From JAXMAO01 sp046350375 (GTDB taxonomy: Bacteria > Planctomycetota > Phycisphaerae > UBA1845 > UTPLA1), in NCBI GenBank assembly GCA_046350375.1, contig JAXMAO010000007.1, forward strand, positions 1 through 64,000: DNA of 64,000 nucleotides, read 5' to 3'. Shown piece by piece: positions 17,638 through 25,741 of the stretch (the stretch's first letter is position 1; every line of letters begins with the position of its first letter). Both the position numbers and the translations under genes were made by a program. The notes below the pieces were generated by a model. The model had not been told where the DNA came from and ran no database searches. It saw nothing but the letters and a program-made list of their open reading frames with translations.

Positions 17638-17672
17638 TGTCAACCCGTTCTTGCTCTAGAATAGGAGAGATC

Positions 17673-18296
17673 ATGTCAGATGGAATCTTCTTCTTTCGTC
17701 GTAACCTGTGCCAGATCCTCGTCATTGCGATCGCGTCCGGCGCGGCCTTGCTACTGGGAACGCAAGCTCAATCAATGGACAAGACCGGCGAAACACAAAC
17801 TCTTACAGCCAAGCGCCTTGCGATAGAGGACCGCGAAGGCAAGGAACGAATCGTCCTGTCGGTTAGCGACGACGTGCCCTCCGTCAGTTTGCGGGATCAA
17901 AACAACCGCTCCCGCGTGGCAATCTCTCTCTTGCCGAGTGGCGCGGGCGGGTTCCACGTTTTCTCTGAGACGGGAACGCCCGTTCTTGAGGTTGCGACCC
18001 AGCCGGAAGGCAACGCGCAGGTCATGCTTTTCGATCAGAGCGGTAAGATCAGCGCAGTCGTCGCGGCTTGCGCCAAGGGTGTTTCTGGATTCGCCCTCTA
18101 CGACGCGAAGGATCATACACTAGCTGGCATGCTGTCAACTGCGGATTCGACGCGGGTAATTCGCCTCGGCGATGCACGAGGCAGGCCAAAGGCGGAGATA
18201 TTGTGCCCGAAGGCCGGCCCGGCTGTCGCATACTCTCTCGATAAGAATGGGAGGAAGAAGCCACTGTGTGAAGTAGCTGCACGACATGACGACTAG
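17673..18296 (+). CDS. Secreted or membrane-anchored beta-rich protein (candidate partner of cassette 7)
   Basis: ATG 17673 follows a good ribosome site (TAGGAGAGATC). The 207-residue product has a signal peptide or anchor (about 8-30: LCQILVIAIASGAALLLG) and then repeating short beta segments (KRIVLSV-, SVSLRDQNNRSRVAIS-, AQVMLFDQSGKISAV-, GFALYDAKDHTLAG-) spaced about 20-25 residues apart. I do not recognise the family with certainty. Its position and likely extracytoplasmic location fit immunity to a periplasm-acting tip, but it could be a cargo gene. Confidence 0.5.
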   Translation: MSDGIFFFRRNLCQILVIAIASGAALLLGTQAQSMDKTGETQTLTAKRLAIEDREGKERIVLSVSDDVPSVSLRDQNNRSRVAISLLPSGAGGFHVFSETGTPVLEVATQPEGNAQVMLFDQSGKISAVVAACAKGVSGFALYDAKDHTLAGMLSTADSTRVIRLGDARGRPKAEILCPKAGPAVAYSLDKNGRKKPLCEVAARHDD

Positions 18297-18408
18297 CTCC
18301 CTTACGACCTGACGATCCGCTGCGCTCACAAGCTGGTCGTTTTGAAGGGAGCACATATGATTGGGCGCGCTTCGAATCGGAAGACACTAGTTCCGGTAGG
18401 TCTCTAGA

Positions 18409-18795
18409 ATGCTGCGGCGACGGTTTCTTGAAGTAGTGCGCTGCGACCTTGTCAGAGCATTCCCGGCGGCGGTGGCCATGTATTGCGGTGTTGCCGCATG
18501 GGTCGCGTGGACGCGGGGGTGGTGCTTGGCTGCAGCGGTTTTCGGAATTGGCGCTGCGGCTGGCGTCGTGTTGTCGCCGTACACCCGTGGTTGGACCAAG
18601 GGCGCTGAGCGACTGTCACTCCTGTCCCTTGTACTCGCTCAACCCGCCATTTGGCTCGCCATCGCTTTGGGACGGCTCTCGCGCAATCGGGTTGCGAGCA
18701 ATTCGGCAATTGCCATTGAGTCCATCATGGTAGTTGGAGGGTACTTTCTCGGCGCCGTGATCGCCTCGAGACACGATGATAATCGCGGTATCTGA
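18409..18795 (+). CDS. Multi-TM small protein
   Basis: The 128-residue protein has about four membrane segments (15-32, 36-55, 69-88, 100-120). It has no RHS fragment of its own directly upstream, so it may be a second immunity gene of cassette 7 or an orphan left by cassette loss. No family recognised. Confidence 0.45.
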   Translation: MLRRRFLEVVRCDLVRAFPAAVAMYCGVAAWVAWTRGWCLAAAVFGIGAAAGVVLSPYTRGWTKGAERLSLLSLVLAQPAIWLAIALGRLSRNRVASNSAIAIESIMVVGGYFLGAVIASRHDDNRGI

Positions 18796-18831
18796 TCTTG
18801 CGGTCAGTGGCTGAATCTGCAGGGCGCGTCG

Positions 18832-20361
18832 TTGCTGCCCAATCCGCACATCGACGGCGGAGTTCTGCCCTACCACCCGATCGACTCGCCCTCCTCCAGC
18901 GACGTCATCTTCTCGTACGACGCCAACCTCGTGAACGTCGGTACGACCGTCGCTGCGCTCTCCGGCCTGCCGACCCTCGGCGGCAGCAATCTGCCGCATG
19001 TCGAGGCAGGACAGCAGTTTGACGCGCTCTACCGGCTCCTGTCGCACGCCAAGACCAGCGACGACAACCAGTTCCTCGGCAGTTCCCCGGTGGACGTGAC
19101 GCGGACCTATTCCTATACGCCCGACGCCGACGGCCGGCCGCTGGTGCGCGTTGGGCCGGACGGCGTGCAGGCCGAGTATTCCTACGACGACGCGGGCCGG
19201 CTCGCGACGGCCACGCAGGGCGACTTCTCCGCCGCCTACGAGCGCGACGCGGCGGGACAAGTCACGTCGGTCACCCTCGGCAACGGCACGCGGACGCGGT
19301 ACGAGTACGACGCCGCCGAGCGGCTCTCGGCCATCGTCCACGAGCGGCTGGTGGGCGCGGCGTGGCTGACGATGAAGCAACTGGTTTATGGCCTCGACGC
19401 GGCCGGGCGGATCACGACCATCGACGAGACGGACTGCGCCGCCGCGTCGCCGCTCGAGGGCTGCCAGCCGACCTACCGCTTCTACGCCTACGACGCCCGC
19501 AATCGGCTGACGCTGGAGGGGGCCACGGCCCACGACTACGGCAGCCTCGGCCCCAGCCACGCCGACTATGCGTTTGAATACGAGTACGACCTGGGCGGCA
19601 ACCGCACCCTCAAGCGCCGGCTCGACCCGCAGACCGGCCAGCCGATCGAGACGACCGAGTATCACTATGACTACGATTACGCGCACGGTCAGCCGGCCGA
19701 GCACGACTACGGCACGCGGGCCAACCGGCTGATGTACTTCGCGGTGAAGGACGCGGCCGGGGTCGAGACGCGGCGGGTGAGTTTCGCGTATGAGCGGACG
19801 GGCAATCCGCGCTACGTGGTGACCTCGCGGCCGAGCGACCCGGTCCGCCGCGCGTATAGCCTGCACTACACGAAGCAGAACGCGTTGTGGCTGGTGGTGA
19901 AGTCGGAGTGGGAGGTGCAGGGCGGGGCGGTGGTGAACGAGCGGCGGAGCGCGGCGGAGGAGATATTGACCGAGGGGGTGGGCATCGCGCGGACGCTGAC
20001 GCGGCGGCTGTCGCCACCGGAAAGCGACCCGGACGGGCAGACCTCGCCGTTGGCGTGGGAGTTCGTGAGCGAGGTACTGGTGTCGACATCGGCGGACTTT
20101 GTTGAAGTGGACTTCGCGGATGAAACGATTCGGTGTACACGGAGACACCCGTTCTATTGTGTCAGCAGTGGTTGGACCGCAGCAGGCGAGTTGCGCGCGG
20201 GCGATTGCCTCATCTCGCTCTCGCGGGAAGAACGAAGGATTCACAGCGTGCGCCACGTCGGCAAGAGCGCTCCGGTGCAGGTCTACAACCTGCGCGTTGG
20301 GGCGCCGCATGATTTCTTCGTTGGTAATACTCCGGTATTGGTCCACAATAAGCCGCCCTAA
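18832..20361 (+). CDS. Orphan RHS cassette 8: long shell fragment fused to a partial Hint domain
   Basis: This is the longest orphan fragment (509 residues), starting with homology at LPNPHIDGGVLPYHPID. It includes most YD repeats of the long gene's 3' half. It does not reach the usual RDPIG boundary: at about 20,074 (WEFVSEV) it jumps into an internal part of a Hint domain (RCTRRHPFYCVSSGWTAAG, then VYNLRVGAPHDFFVGNTPVL, VHNKPP stop). The N-terminal Hint block with the catalytic Cys is missing. It looks like a deletion or illegitimate recombination product. Only three residues follow the HN. Confidence 0.75.
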   Translation: MLPNPHIDGGVLPYHPIDSPSSSDVIFSYDANLVNVGTTVAALSGLPTLGGSNLPHVEAGQQFDALYRLLSHAKTSDDNQFLGSSPVDVTRTYSYTPDADGRPLVRVGPDGVQAEYSYDDAGRLATATQGDFSAAYERDAAGQVTSVTLGNGTRTRYEYDAAERLSAIVHERLVGAAWLTMKQLVYGLDAAGRITTIDETDCAAASPLEGCQPTYRFYAYDARNRLTLEGATAHDYGSLGPSHADYAFEYEYDLGGNRTLKRRLDPQTGQPIETTEYHYDYDYAHGQPAEHDYGTRANRLMYFAVKDAAGVETRRVSFAYERTGNPRYVVTSRPSDPVRRAYSLHYTKQNALWLVVKSEWEVQGGAVVNERRSAAEEILTEGVGIARTLTRRLSPPESDPDGQTSPLAWEFVSEVLVSTSADFVEVDFADETIRCTRRHPFYCVSSGWTAAGELRAGDCLISLSREERRIHSVRHVGKSAPVQVYNLRVGAPHDFFVGNTPVLVHNKPP

Positions 20362-20400
20362 CGGAGCGAGTCCGAGATACGCGATGACGAGAGGCGAGGC

Positions 20401-20787
20401 ATGTGGCTCTGGCCAACAGGCAGGGAGAATGTAGTGGCAAAATCTGCGCTACCGATAGTTATTTTGGTCCTACTCGAAGGTGCGATCTTGGTTGAAGTGG
20501 TCGGAGCACGGCATGCCATGCACGGGATGCTGCTTGGTGCAACTTCGGGGCGCAGGATAAGCATCTTCATGGTCGTTTCCTCGACATGGAAAGCGGTTTC
20601 GGCGATTGCTCTGAGCGCGCTGCCGACACTGGGGATAGCACTTATAGTGTTGGCAAATCGCAAGGGGTGGACAACGTCGGCGGCAGTCATACTCCTCGGA
20701 TTCGGAGTGCTCGGCGCACTGATGATTGTTGAGCGCTCACTCCAACAGGGGTCGCTGCAACTCATGCGCGAGCTCGGCATCACATAG
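20401..20787 (+). CDS. Putative immunity protein 8: multi-TM protein
   Basis: The 128-residue protein has three or four membrane helices (about 14-33, 55-80, 94-113). The ATG at 20401 is preceded by a purine-rich GAGGCGAGG. It follows the Hint-ending cassette 8 and precedes cassette 9. Immunity by position only. Confidence 0.45.
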   Translation: MWLWPTGRENVVAKSALPIVILVLLEGAILVEVVGARHAMHGMLLGATSGRRISIFMVVSSTWKAVSAIALSALPTLGIALIVLANRKGWTTSAAVILLGFGVLGALMIVERSLQQGSLQLMRELGIT

Positions 20788-20799
20788 CCTGGGAATTCG

Positions 20800-21654
20800 G
20801 TGGGCAGCGCGGTGCTGACGACGGATGCACAGAGCGGCTCGAGCAACGGCGCGCGGATGAGCCGGCGCTACTTCACTGCGTTCGGCGAGCGCGTCGCGGA
20901 GCTGGGCGAGGCCGGGCAGCCGCCGGCGGCCTGGGCGGCGAGCACGTTCGGCTACTGCGGGGCGTTCGGTTACGAGGGTTCGGCCGAGTGGCCGACGGAG
21001 AGTGACTTTGGCGGTTCGTCGGGCGGCGGTTCGGGCGGGTCGCCGTCGAATGACAATTTCTGGGAGAGTGACCTGGGCGTGCTGCACGTCGGCGCGCGGT
21101 GGTACTGGCCGGAGACGGGGCGGTTCTTGCAGCGCGATCCGATTGGGATTCGCGGACGCCCTAACGCTTTCACCTATGCTGGAAGCCGTCCACTCGTAGG
21201 TGCAGATCCAAGCGGTCAAATGACCGCTGGAATTGGGCTCTGTGGCGGACTAGTCGTACCCGGGTTTGCACTAAGCGGGGAGGTTACCATCAACATTGGC
21301 TTCGATCCGCAGACCGGCCGCCCATCGGGTGACCTGCTGATTTCACTTGGGACGGGCATCGGCGGCGGGGCGTCAGCGTCTGTAGGGCTGACCGGTACGT
21401 GTACGAACGCTTGTTCCACGAGCCAGATGACGGGAGGTGGCTGGCAGGGCGATGCGGGTATTGGGCCTATAGGCGGGGCGGTCTTCGGCGGCAACGGCTA
21501 CACCGGAGGCCAAGGGGCCATTACGGCAGGGATCGGCGCAGGGGCGTCTATTCAGGGCACGTATACCATTGGGGTAGTCGATACCGCCCTTGCCGTTCAC
21601 GGCGCATTCGTCGACTTAGTTGGCAGTGTGATCTACGACGTCTTTTATCACTGA
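20800..21654 (+). CDS. Orphan RHS cassette 9 with glycine-rich beta-type tip
   Basis: A short backbone (homology from about 20,798: VGSAVLTTDAQSG) ends in RDPIGIRGRPNAFTYAG. The tip of about 150 residues is rich in alternating Gly and small residues (SLGTGIGGGASASVGLTG; GAITAGIGAGASIQGTYTIG) with a Cys-containing segment (CTNACSTSQM). The pattern suggests an amphipathic beta structure more than helices. Activity unknown; a membrane-active tip is possible. The next gene is a small membrane zinc-ribbon protein. Confidence 0.7.
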   Translation: MGSAVLTTDAQSGSSNGARMSRRYFTAFGERVAELGEAGQPPAAWAASTFGYCGAFGYEGSAEWPTESDFGGSSGGGSGGSPSNDNFWESDLGVLHVGARWYWPETGRFLQRDPIGIRGRPNAFTYAGSRPLVGADPSGQMTAGIGLCGGLVVPGFALSGEVTINIGFDPQTGRPSGDLLISLGTGIGGGASASVGLTGTCTNACSTSQMTGGGWQGDAGIGPIGGAVFGGNGYTGGQGAITAGIGAGASIQGTYTIGVVDTALAVHGAFVDLVGSVIYDVFYH

Positions 21655-21682
21655 GCCCGCATTCTTGGATAACGAAGTTCCC

Positions 21683-21985
21683 ATGAACAGGACGTTCGTG
21701 CTTAGGGTAATGTTCCCAATTGTCTTCGGAGGAATAGCGGCCAGTGGTGTTACTGTAGGGCTAGCGTTTCTCGGATCTTCTGCACTGTCGTCCGTTCAAA
21801 TGCTAGTACCGATCTTGATTCTGGGAGCGAGCGGTGGCGTGTCCGCCGGTCGATTATTTTGCCAAATGGTGAGAATCTGCCCGCATTGCGGGAAGCGCGC
21901 GTTCTTACGAGGCCCGGGCTGGGCCGGTATCAGGAATCCGTTCGCGAAGCGATGCCTTCATTGTGATGAACCGTTGATGGCGTAG
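21683..21985 (+). CDS. Putative immunity protein 9: TM protein with C-terminal zinc ribbon
   Basis: From ATG 21683 the 100-residue protein has two membrane helices (about 8-30 and 38-58) and a split zinc ribbon (Cys66, 69, 91, 94). The ribbon loop is longer than in the other partners and lacks the GYxLTG turn. A TTG at 21665 would add six residues. It directly follows cassette 9. Confidence 0.55.
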   Translation: MNRTFVLRVMFPIVFGGIAASGVTVGLAFLGSSALSSVQMLVPILILGASGGVSAGRLFCQMVRICPHCGKRAFLRGPGWAGIRNPFAKRCLHCDEPLMA

Positions 21986-22065
21986 CGTGATCGTATTCAA
22001 CCATGCGGCGGGGATGCTCCAGCCCCGGGCAGGTCGCCAGGCCGAAGGCGCGACCTGCGGGTGTC

Positions 22066-22110
22066 GTTGCGTCAGCTTCGCCTACGAGATCAGCGGTAGT
22101 CAGAGGCGTG
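22066..22110 (+). pseudogene. Tiny RHS backbone remnant (cassette 10)
   Basis: About 45 bp encode VSFAYEISGS, matching the backbone at 27,963-28,000 (VSFAYEISGNPRYV). Nothing else of the shell or a tip remains. It marks a cassette that has been almost completely lost while its downstream gene survived. Confidence 0.5.
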
Positions 22111-22131
22111 TCGTTCGAGAAGGTACAGAGA

Positions 22132-22620
22132 ATGGGATTCGCGACTTGGCGTTGGCAGGGACAGCCGGACGGGCCGGAGCGAGCGGTTTCGCCTGCCGCG
22201 GCGCGCACACTGCTGGCATGCCTGTCCCAGCTCTGGCCCACATTCTCCGTGCACCATGGATGTACGCTCGTTTCCGTCGGTTCTATGACCGGAGAATTTG
22301 AGAGCGGTTCATACATTAAGAGTGACGCGGCCGTTGTTCAGGACTGGATCCAAGCCTGCAAGGGTGACCTGACCTGGGCCGAAAAGATGATGAATCACGT
22401 ACACCTTCCGGATCTCCTGTCTCTGTCTCAAGGTGCGGACGGATTGAGCCGGCAGGAGTGGACCATGATCGCGGTGACTTACATGGCGGTGCTGGATTTT
22501 GAGTTGGCGCGACAGTTTCCAGGTGTCGAGTATCGTGTGCAGATGGATGGCGATCCACTTACGGATCCGCTCGAGACGGTCGAAATCACCGTATTCCAGG
22601 TGCGAGCCCCCAGCCCTTGA
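22132..22620 (+). CDS. Hypothetical soluble protein (orphan immunity candidate)
   Basis: The 162-residue protein starting MGFATWRWQGQ has no clear membrane segment, an acidic middle (DLTWAEKMMNHVHLPDLLS) and a beta-like end (VEYRVQMDGDPLTDPLETVE). The start is chosen because the upstream codons overlap the RHS remnant. It sits between a remnant and cassette 11, so it is probably the surviving immunity gene of lost cassette 10. No family recognised. Confidence 0.45.
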   Translation: MGFATWRWQGQPDGPERAVSPAAARTLLACLSQLWPTFSVHHGCTLVSVGSMTGEFESGSYIKSDAAVVQDWIQACKGDLTWAEKMMNHVHLPDLLSLSQGADGLSRQEWTMIAVTYMAVLDFELARQFPGVEYRVQMDGDPLTDPLETVEITVFQVRAPSP

Positions 22621-22624
22621 CCAA

Positions 22625-23428
22625 GGCAGCGCGGTGCTGACGACGGATGCACAAAGCGGCTCGAGCAACGGCGCCCGGATGAGCCGGCGATACTACACCG
22701 CGTTCGGCGAGCGCGTCGCGGAGCTGGGCGAAGGCGGGCAGCCTCCGCCGGCCTGGGCGGCGACGACGTTCGGCTATTGCGGCGCGTGGGGCTACCAGGG
22801 CTCGGCCGAGTGGCCGACGGAGAGTAACTTCGGCGGCTCGTCGGGCGGTGGTTCGGGCGGTTCGCCGTCGAGCGACGATTTCTGGGAGAGTGACCTGGGC
22901 GTGCTGCACGTCGGCGCGCGGTGGTATTGGCCGGAGACGGGGCGGTTTTTGCAGAGGGATCCGATAGGGATTGCGGGGGGTACGAATACGTATTCGTACA
23001 CTGCGGCCGATCCTGCCGAGCGGATTGACCCGGACGGTACGATGGATTGGTCCTGGAGAGGGTTCGGAGGCGCAGCACTGGGCGGCGCAGCGACCGGGGC
23101 CACGCAAGGCGCAAGAACGGGAGGGTTGGCTGGGGCTTTCACGGGCGCTTGCTGGGGGTTGGTTGGCGGTGCGAATGCCTATAATGCGATCTACGACTGG
23201 CACGCGTTTTGGGACACGATTGACGCGCAGAACGAGGCAAGAGAACGGAATGATGAGGCTATCGAGATATACAACAGACTGACCGAGCGCATAAACGGCC
23301 AGATTGAGGAGCTTCGGCGTGAACGAGCTTGGCGTGATCATGGACGCCAGGAGTTCATCGACGGACTCATCAATGGTCCGTCCCCAGGACTGCGAGATAT
23401 TGCACAGCAGGCCCTTTCCGACCGTTGA
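22625..23428 (+). CDS. Orphan RHS cassette 11 with Gly-zipper tip (WSWRGFGG family)
   Basis: Backbone homology begins at about 22,625 (GSAVLTTDAQSGSSNG) and is complete to RDPIGIAGGTNTYSY. The tip of about 145 residues has the same order as cassette 4: W-x-WR-F-x-G, glycine-zipper (GGAALGGAATGATQGARTGG), an aromatic segment (YDWHAFWDTID), then a charged helix (EARERNDEAIEIYNRLTERI). The open frame extends upstream to 22,499 across the previous gene, which is probably not translated. Its downstream partner is homologous to that of cassette 4. Confidence 0.72.
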   Translation, partial: GSAVLTTDAQSGSSNGARMSRRYYTAFGERVAELGEGGQPPPAWAATTFGYCGAWGYQGSAEWPTESNFGGSSGGGSGGSPSSDDFWESDLGVLHVGARWYWPETGRFLQRDPIGIAGGTNTYSYTAADPAERIDPDGTMDWSWRGFGGAALGGAATGATQGARTGGLAGAFTGACWGLVGGANAYNAIYDWHAFWDTIDAQNEARERNDEAIEIYNRLTERINGQIEELRRERAWRDHGRQEFIDGLINGPSPGLRDIAQQALSDR

Positions 23429-23490
23429 CTTTTCGGCGAGCAGTAACACGAGTTGATGAATGTCCGCCAGACGCACTGAATTGCATCAAT

Positions 23491-23886
23491 ATGTTTGAGC
23501 TCTTCGGCAATCCGCTCCAGTTACCTGGCATCGACGACCGCGCATTGCGTCGAGCGTACGTTCGACGCGCACTGCGCGCCACAGAATCGCCCGGCCGTGC
23601 GCTCGCGGCAATGTCGATCGTCGTCCTTGGTAGCGCGGGCACGGCGATCGTAGGACAACGGTTGTTCGGCGATTCAATCGGCCCACTCCTCGGGCTATTA
23701 GCGCTTATGAGTCTGTGCATCGCTTCGATGCAATGGCGGTTGTGCGCGCGGACCCGAAGCGCGCTGCGACAGTTGTTGGCGGCTGATGGGAGATGCTCAG
23801 AATGTGCCTACTTACTTAATAGCAATTGCCGAGGGTGTCCCGAATGCGGAGCAACCCTGCAACATCGGACGGGTACCCAGAATTGA
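23491..23886 (+). CDS. Putative immunity protein 11: TM protein with C-terminal zinc ribbon
   Basis: The 131-residue protein has a PGIDDRALRR motif, two membrane helices (about 38-56 and 62-82), an Arg-rich segment (RLCARTRSALRQLL) and a zinc ribbon (Cys102, 105, 116, 119, plus Cys113). It aligns with the partner of cassette 4 along its length. ATG 23491 is chosen; an open frame extends upstream into the cassette. Confidence 0.65.
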   Translation: MFELFGNPLQLPGIDDRALRRAYVRRALRATESPGRALAAMSIVVLGSAGTAIVGQRLFGDSIGPLLGLLALMSLCIASMQWRLCARTRSALRQLLAADGRCSECAYLLNSNCRGCPECGATLQHRTGTQN

Positions 23887-23896
23887 CACCTGCGCG

Positions 23897-24010
23897 TCGG
23901 TGCGCATGGCGACGCATCGGCCATGTACAGATACTTCGGATCGCTGGCTCGGCGGAACTGGGCCGGGCTGGATTCGGTGTATGATGTCGGCGACCAGTTC
24001 TTCGCCACCA
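23897..24010 (+). pseudogene. Degenerate RHS backbone remnant (cassette 12)
   Basis: One frame encodes VGAHGDASAMYRYFGSLARR, then VYDVGDQFF, matching the backbone VGPQGDATPTAEYFGALGRR and VYDGHDQV with many substitutions. It is much more diverged than the other copies and stops before the conserved shell end; the tip is missing. The IS-interrupted immunity gene follows. Confidence 0.6.
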
Positions 24011-24562
24011 CGCCTAGCAAGGCTAGGCCCGCCACATGGCACATCGTCGCATCCGAACGTGTACGAGTCTCGGCATGGCCATGGAGCCGTACTAGTCCTG
24101 TTACCGGGAGCAGGCAAATCCCCCGGTCGGTAGTCCAAGAGGGGGCCGGGCGGCACTGTCATGTTTGGAACAGTATCCGTGCGACGCACACCGGCCCGAA
24201 TTCACGAGAGCGATCAGCGTTTCTGTTTGCACGCACCGCCCCCGGCGCCCCGTGTGCCATGTCCGCGCTGCGGCTACTTGATAGACGGAGAGGCGACCAC
24301 CGCTCCGTGCGCCGAGTGCGGATTGCTCGTTGACTCCACTGCCGTATGGATCAGTTCAAACACTCGCGGTCGCGTGATCAATTGGCTAATGATCACTGTT
24401 GCGTCCTTGTTCCTATGCGGCCAAGTGCTGTCCATTGCAACTCTACAGGTGCGTGCCGAGTGGTGGGTGCTGTTCAGGCTCATCGGTATCGCCTGCACTG
24501 GGGCCGTCATGTTCTGGTTTTCCCGGCGCGCGTTGGACTTGAATCAATGGGAGTACATCTTA

Positions 24563-25468
24563 GAGCCTATCCCGCTAGGTCTTGATTGGTCGATAGAAGG
24601 AGTAGCCCGCGGAGCGGGCGAAGGGAGGCTCAAGGATGAGCGCAGTGTTGGGACGCTATCGAACATCGGAGGCCATGTGGGAACGGATGCGGCCGCTGAT
24701 TCCCAAGCCGGTCGACCACCATCCCCTGGGTTGCCATCGCCCGCGCGTGGAGGATCGCCGCGCGATGGACGCCATTCTCTTCGTCCTGCGGACCGGCTGT
24801 CAGTGGAACGCCCTGAACGCCACGGGCATCTGCTCCAGTTCGGCGGCGCATCGACGCTTCCAGGAGTGGACGCAGGCCGGCGTGTTCTGGCAGATGTGGT
24901 GCGCCGGGCTGATGGAGTACGACGAACTGAAGGGCATCGACTGGGAGTGGCTGAGCGGCGATGGCGCGATGAACAAGGCCCCGCTGGCGGGGGAAAAAAA
25001 CCGGGCCGAATCCCACCGATCGGGCCAAGTCCGGCACCAAGCGCAGCCTGCTGGTGGATGGTCGCGGGGCCGCGCTGGGTCTGGCCGTGAGCGGCGCGAA
25101 CGTCAACGACTTCAAGCTGCTGCGCGAGACGATCGAGAGCATCCCGGTCGATCGGCCGCGACCCACGCGGCAGCGATTGCAAAACGTCTGCCTCGACAAA
25201 GGGTACGATTACGACGAAGCGCGTGAGTTGCTGGCTGAGTTCGGCTTCACGGCGCACATCCGCTCGCGCGGCGAAGAAGCGCGGCTCCTGGCGCGGCGGG
25301 CGCGCTATCGGGCGCGGCGCTGGGTCTGCGAACGGACGCACAGTTGGCTGAACCGTTTCCGCGGCGTACTGATCCGCTGGTGCAAGAAGCCAGAGAACTA
25401 CGTGGCCCTGTTGCATCTGGCCCTCACCTGCGTCAACCATGCCGTCGCAGGCCTATCGGGATAGGCTC
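24563..25468 (+). mobile_element. IS5-family insertion sequence (906 bp) with TTA target duplication
   Basis: The ends are inverted repeats beginning GAGCCTATCCCG, followed by CTAGG on the left and ATAGG on the right. The element is bounded by direct TTA repeats (24,560-24,562 and 25,469-25,471). It carries one transposase in two frames. The 3-bp TNA-type duplication fits IS5-family subgroups. Excision restores the host reading frame exactly. Confidence 0.82.
24636..25464 (+). CDS. IS5-family transposase, two overlapping frames (A7 slippery site)
   Basis: Frame 1 (24,636-25,226) encodes the N-terminal part (RYRTSEAMWERMRPLIP; GCQWNALN; DWEWLSGDGAMNKAP with the first Asp). Frame 2, open from before 25,054 to 25,464, encodes the rest (VDGRGAALGLAVSGANVNDF, LDKGYDYDEARELL, RRWVCERTHSWLNRFRG with the catalytic Glu). 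The frames meet at AAAAAAA (24,994-25,000), frame 2 being +1 (equivalently -2) relative to frame 1. IS5 relatives with two frames use slippage on such runs; a simple indel is the alternative. Confidence 0.8.
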
Positions 25469-25741
25469 TTAGTCACCGCGAGTGACATTCGATATCGCGC
25501 TCAGGGTGGTGCCGAGCGATCATTCACGCTCGCCGACATCTGTGACATTCGGTGGCTCCGAATGGCTGGCATTCCAACGCTTTCTGTGTGCATACGTCTT
25601 GAAGACGTCACGGTGATTCTCCCTGCGGTACTGAGTCTTGGGTACTGTCGTCGTTGGTTGTTGCTCGAAGCCAGGCAGCGAATTCAACAACTGGCTCCGG
25701 GAAGCCAGCAGCCGTCCGGCCGCGAACGTCGCGACACATAG

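Larger units (their letters stand above)
24161..25741 (+). pseudogene. Immunity-type gene (zinc ribbon, TM, bPH) split by an IS5-family element
   Basis: The left part (24,161-24,562) encodes a zinc ribbon (CPRCGYLIDG then CAECGLLVDS) and two membrane helices, ending LNQWEYIL. The right part (25,469-25,741) continues in the same frame, once one TTA duplicate and the element are removed, as VTASDIRYRAQGGAERSF and a bPH-like domain. Joining the two gives a protein of about 224 residues with the order of immunity protein 6 at 16,085. The gene is therefore an intact-length ancestor interrupted by one clean insertion. Confidence 0.75.
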
